Source: Bordetella parapertussis (lineage in GTDB: Bacteria; Pseudomonadota; Gammaproteobacteria; Burkholderiales; SG8-41). From it: DNA of 5,699 nt. Positions within the stretch are counted from its first letter, which is position 1. The number at the start of each line of letters is the position of its first letter. The translations under genes were made by a program, and so were the position numbers. Below are positions 5,335-5,699 of this stretch, one piece after another. The notes below the pieces were generated by a model. It was not told the DNA's origin and did not search any database. It was given only the letters and a program-made list of their open reading frames with translations. The stretch is taken from positions 1 through 5,699 of the forward strand of contig CAMBCD010000189.1 of the NCBI GenBank assembly GCA_945863085.1. The letters are read 5' to 3'.

Positions 5335-5699
5335 TTATTTGTCGCGCTTGAACAGCGCGTCGAGTTTCTGCTCGTAATCGTGGTAATCCAGATAATCGTA
5401 GAGATCGTCGCGCGACTGCATCAGGCCGACCACGTCTTTCTGGTGGCCTTCCTTGCGGATGCTCTGGTACACCTTCAGCGCCGCGGCATTGGCCGCGCGC
5501 CAGGCCGACAGCGGATACAGCGCCATCGCAACGTTGGCGCTGGCCAGTTCCTGGGTCGTGAACAGCGGCGTTTTGCCGAATTCGGTGATGTTGGCAAGGA
5601 TCGGTACTTTCACCGCATCGGCAAATTTTTTGTACATCGACAGCTCGGTGATCGCTTCCGGGAAAATCATGTCGGCGCCGGCTTCGACGCAGGCCACCG
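5335..5699 (-). CDS. prpB: Methylisocitrate lyase PrpB, C-terminal part
   Basis: About 121 codons from the end of PrpB are present; the gene continues beyond position 5699. The enzyme cleaves 2-methylisocitrate to pyruvate and succinate, the last step of the methylcitrate cycle for propionate breakdown. Recognisable family segments are [33 protein letters not shown] and [13 protein letters not shown], closely matching E. coli PrpB. The E of FPEA and the N of ANITEFG are 22 residues apart, like the active-site Glu188 and Asn210 of that enzyme, which separates it from a generic PEP mutase relative. The catalytic KKCGH loop lies outside the window. The GTG near the window edge is an internal valine codon, not a start. 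The stop is TAA, 43 bases before the dehydrogenase. No prpC follows, so prpB is either last in its prp operon or stands apart from it. Confidence 0.95.
   Translation of the reverse strand, partial: VACVEAGADMIFPEAITELSMYKKFADAVKVPILANITEFGKTPLFTTQELASANVAMALYPLSAWRAANAAALKVYQSIRKEGHQKDVVGLMQSRDDLYDYLDYHDYEQKLDALFKRDK

Noticed and set aside
5695..5697. GTG as the start of a 120-residue protein
   Set aside because: The sequence continues the conserved interior of PrpB, so the GTG encodes an internal valine of a gene cut by the window edge.

Overview
The window is GC-rich (roughly 60% by eye) and densely packed. Every convincing gene lies on the minus strand, so transcription runs from position 5699 down to 1. 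The protein sequences and the core order hemA-prfA-prmC point to a proteobacterium, most likely a gammaproteobacterium. HemA and PrpB resemble the enterobacterial proteins over long stretches. I cannot name a genus.

In transcription order the layout is: the 3' part of prpB (methylisocitrate lyase, cut by the window end); a D-2-hydroxyacid dehydrogenase; a 55-residue rubredoxin; hemA (glutamyl-tRNA reductase); prfA (peptide chain release factor 1); prmC (the methyltransferase that modifies the GGQ glutamine of release factors); a YkgJ-type cysteine-cluster protein; and the first three codons of another gene behind its own sigma70-like promoter and Shine-Dalgarno site. Gaps between genes are about 20-90 bases, so no stretch over 300 bases lacks a gene. 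I see no RNA gene, mobile element, CRISPR array or convincing intrinsic terminator.

The genes fall into three functional groups. PrpB belongs to propionate degradation (methylcitrate cycle). The dehydrogenase and rubredoxin are redox proteins of unknown partner. HemA makes glutamate-1-semialdehyde for tetrapyrroles, RF1 ends translation at UAA/UAG, and PrmC methylates RF1 (and RF2).

The most interesting signals are at the gene junctions. Most genes here lack a recognisable Shine-Dalgarno sequence, and several junctions carry structures that could replace it. A 16-codon mini-ORF exactly bridges hemA and prfA (TAATG at one end, ATGA at the other). A 10-codon mini-ORF with an excellent Shine-Dalgarno site bridges prmC and the cysteine-cluster gene. 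A long inverted repeat can fold over the hemA start, with a -10-like box inside its loop. A perfect TATAAT sits six bases before the prmC ATG. These are sequence observations; their regulatory meaning is inference.
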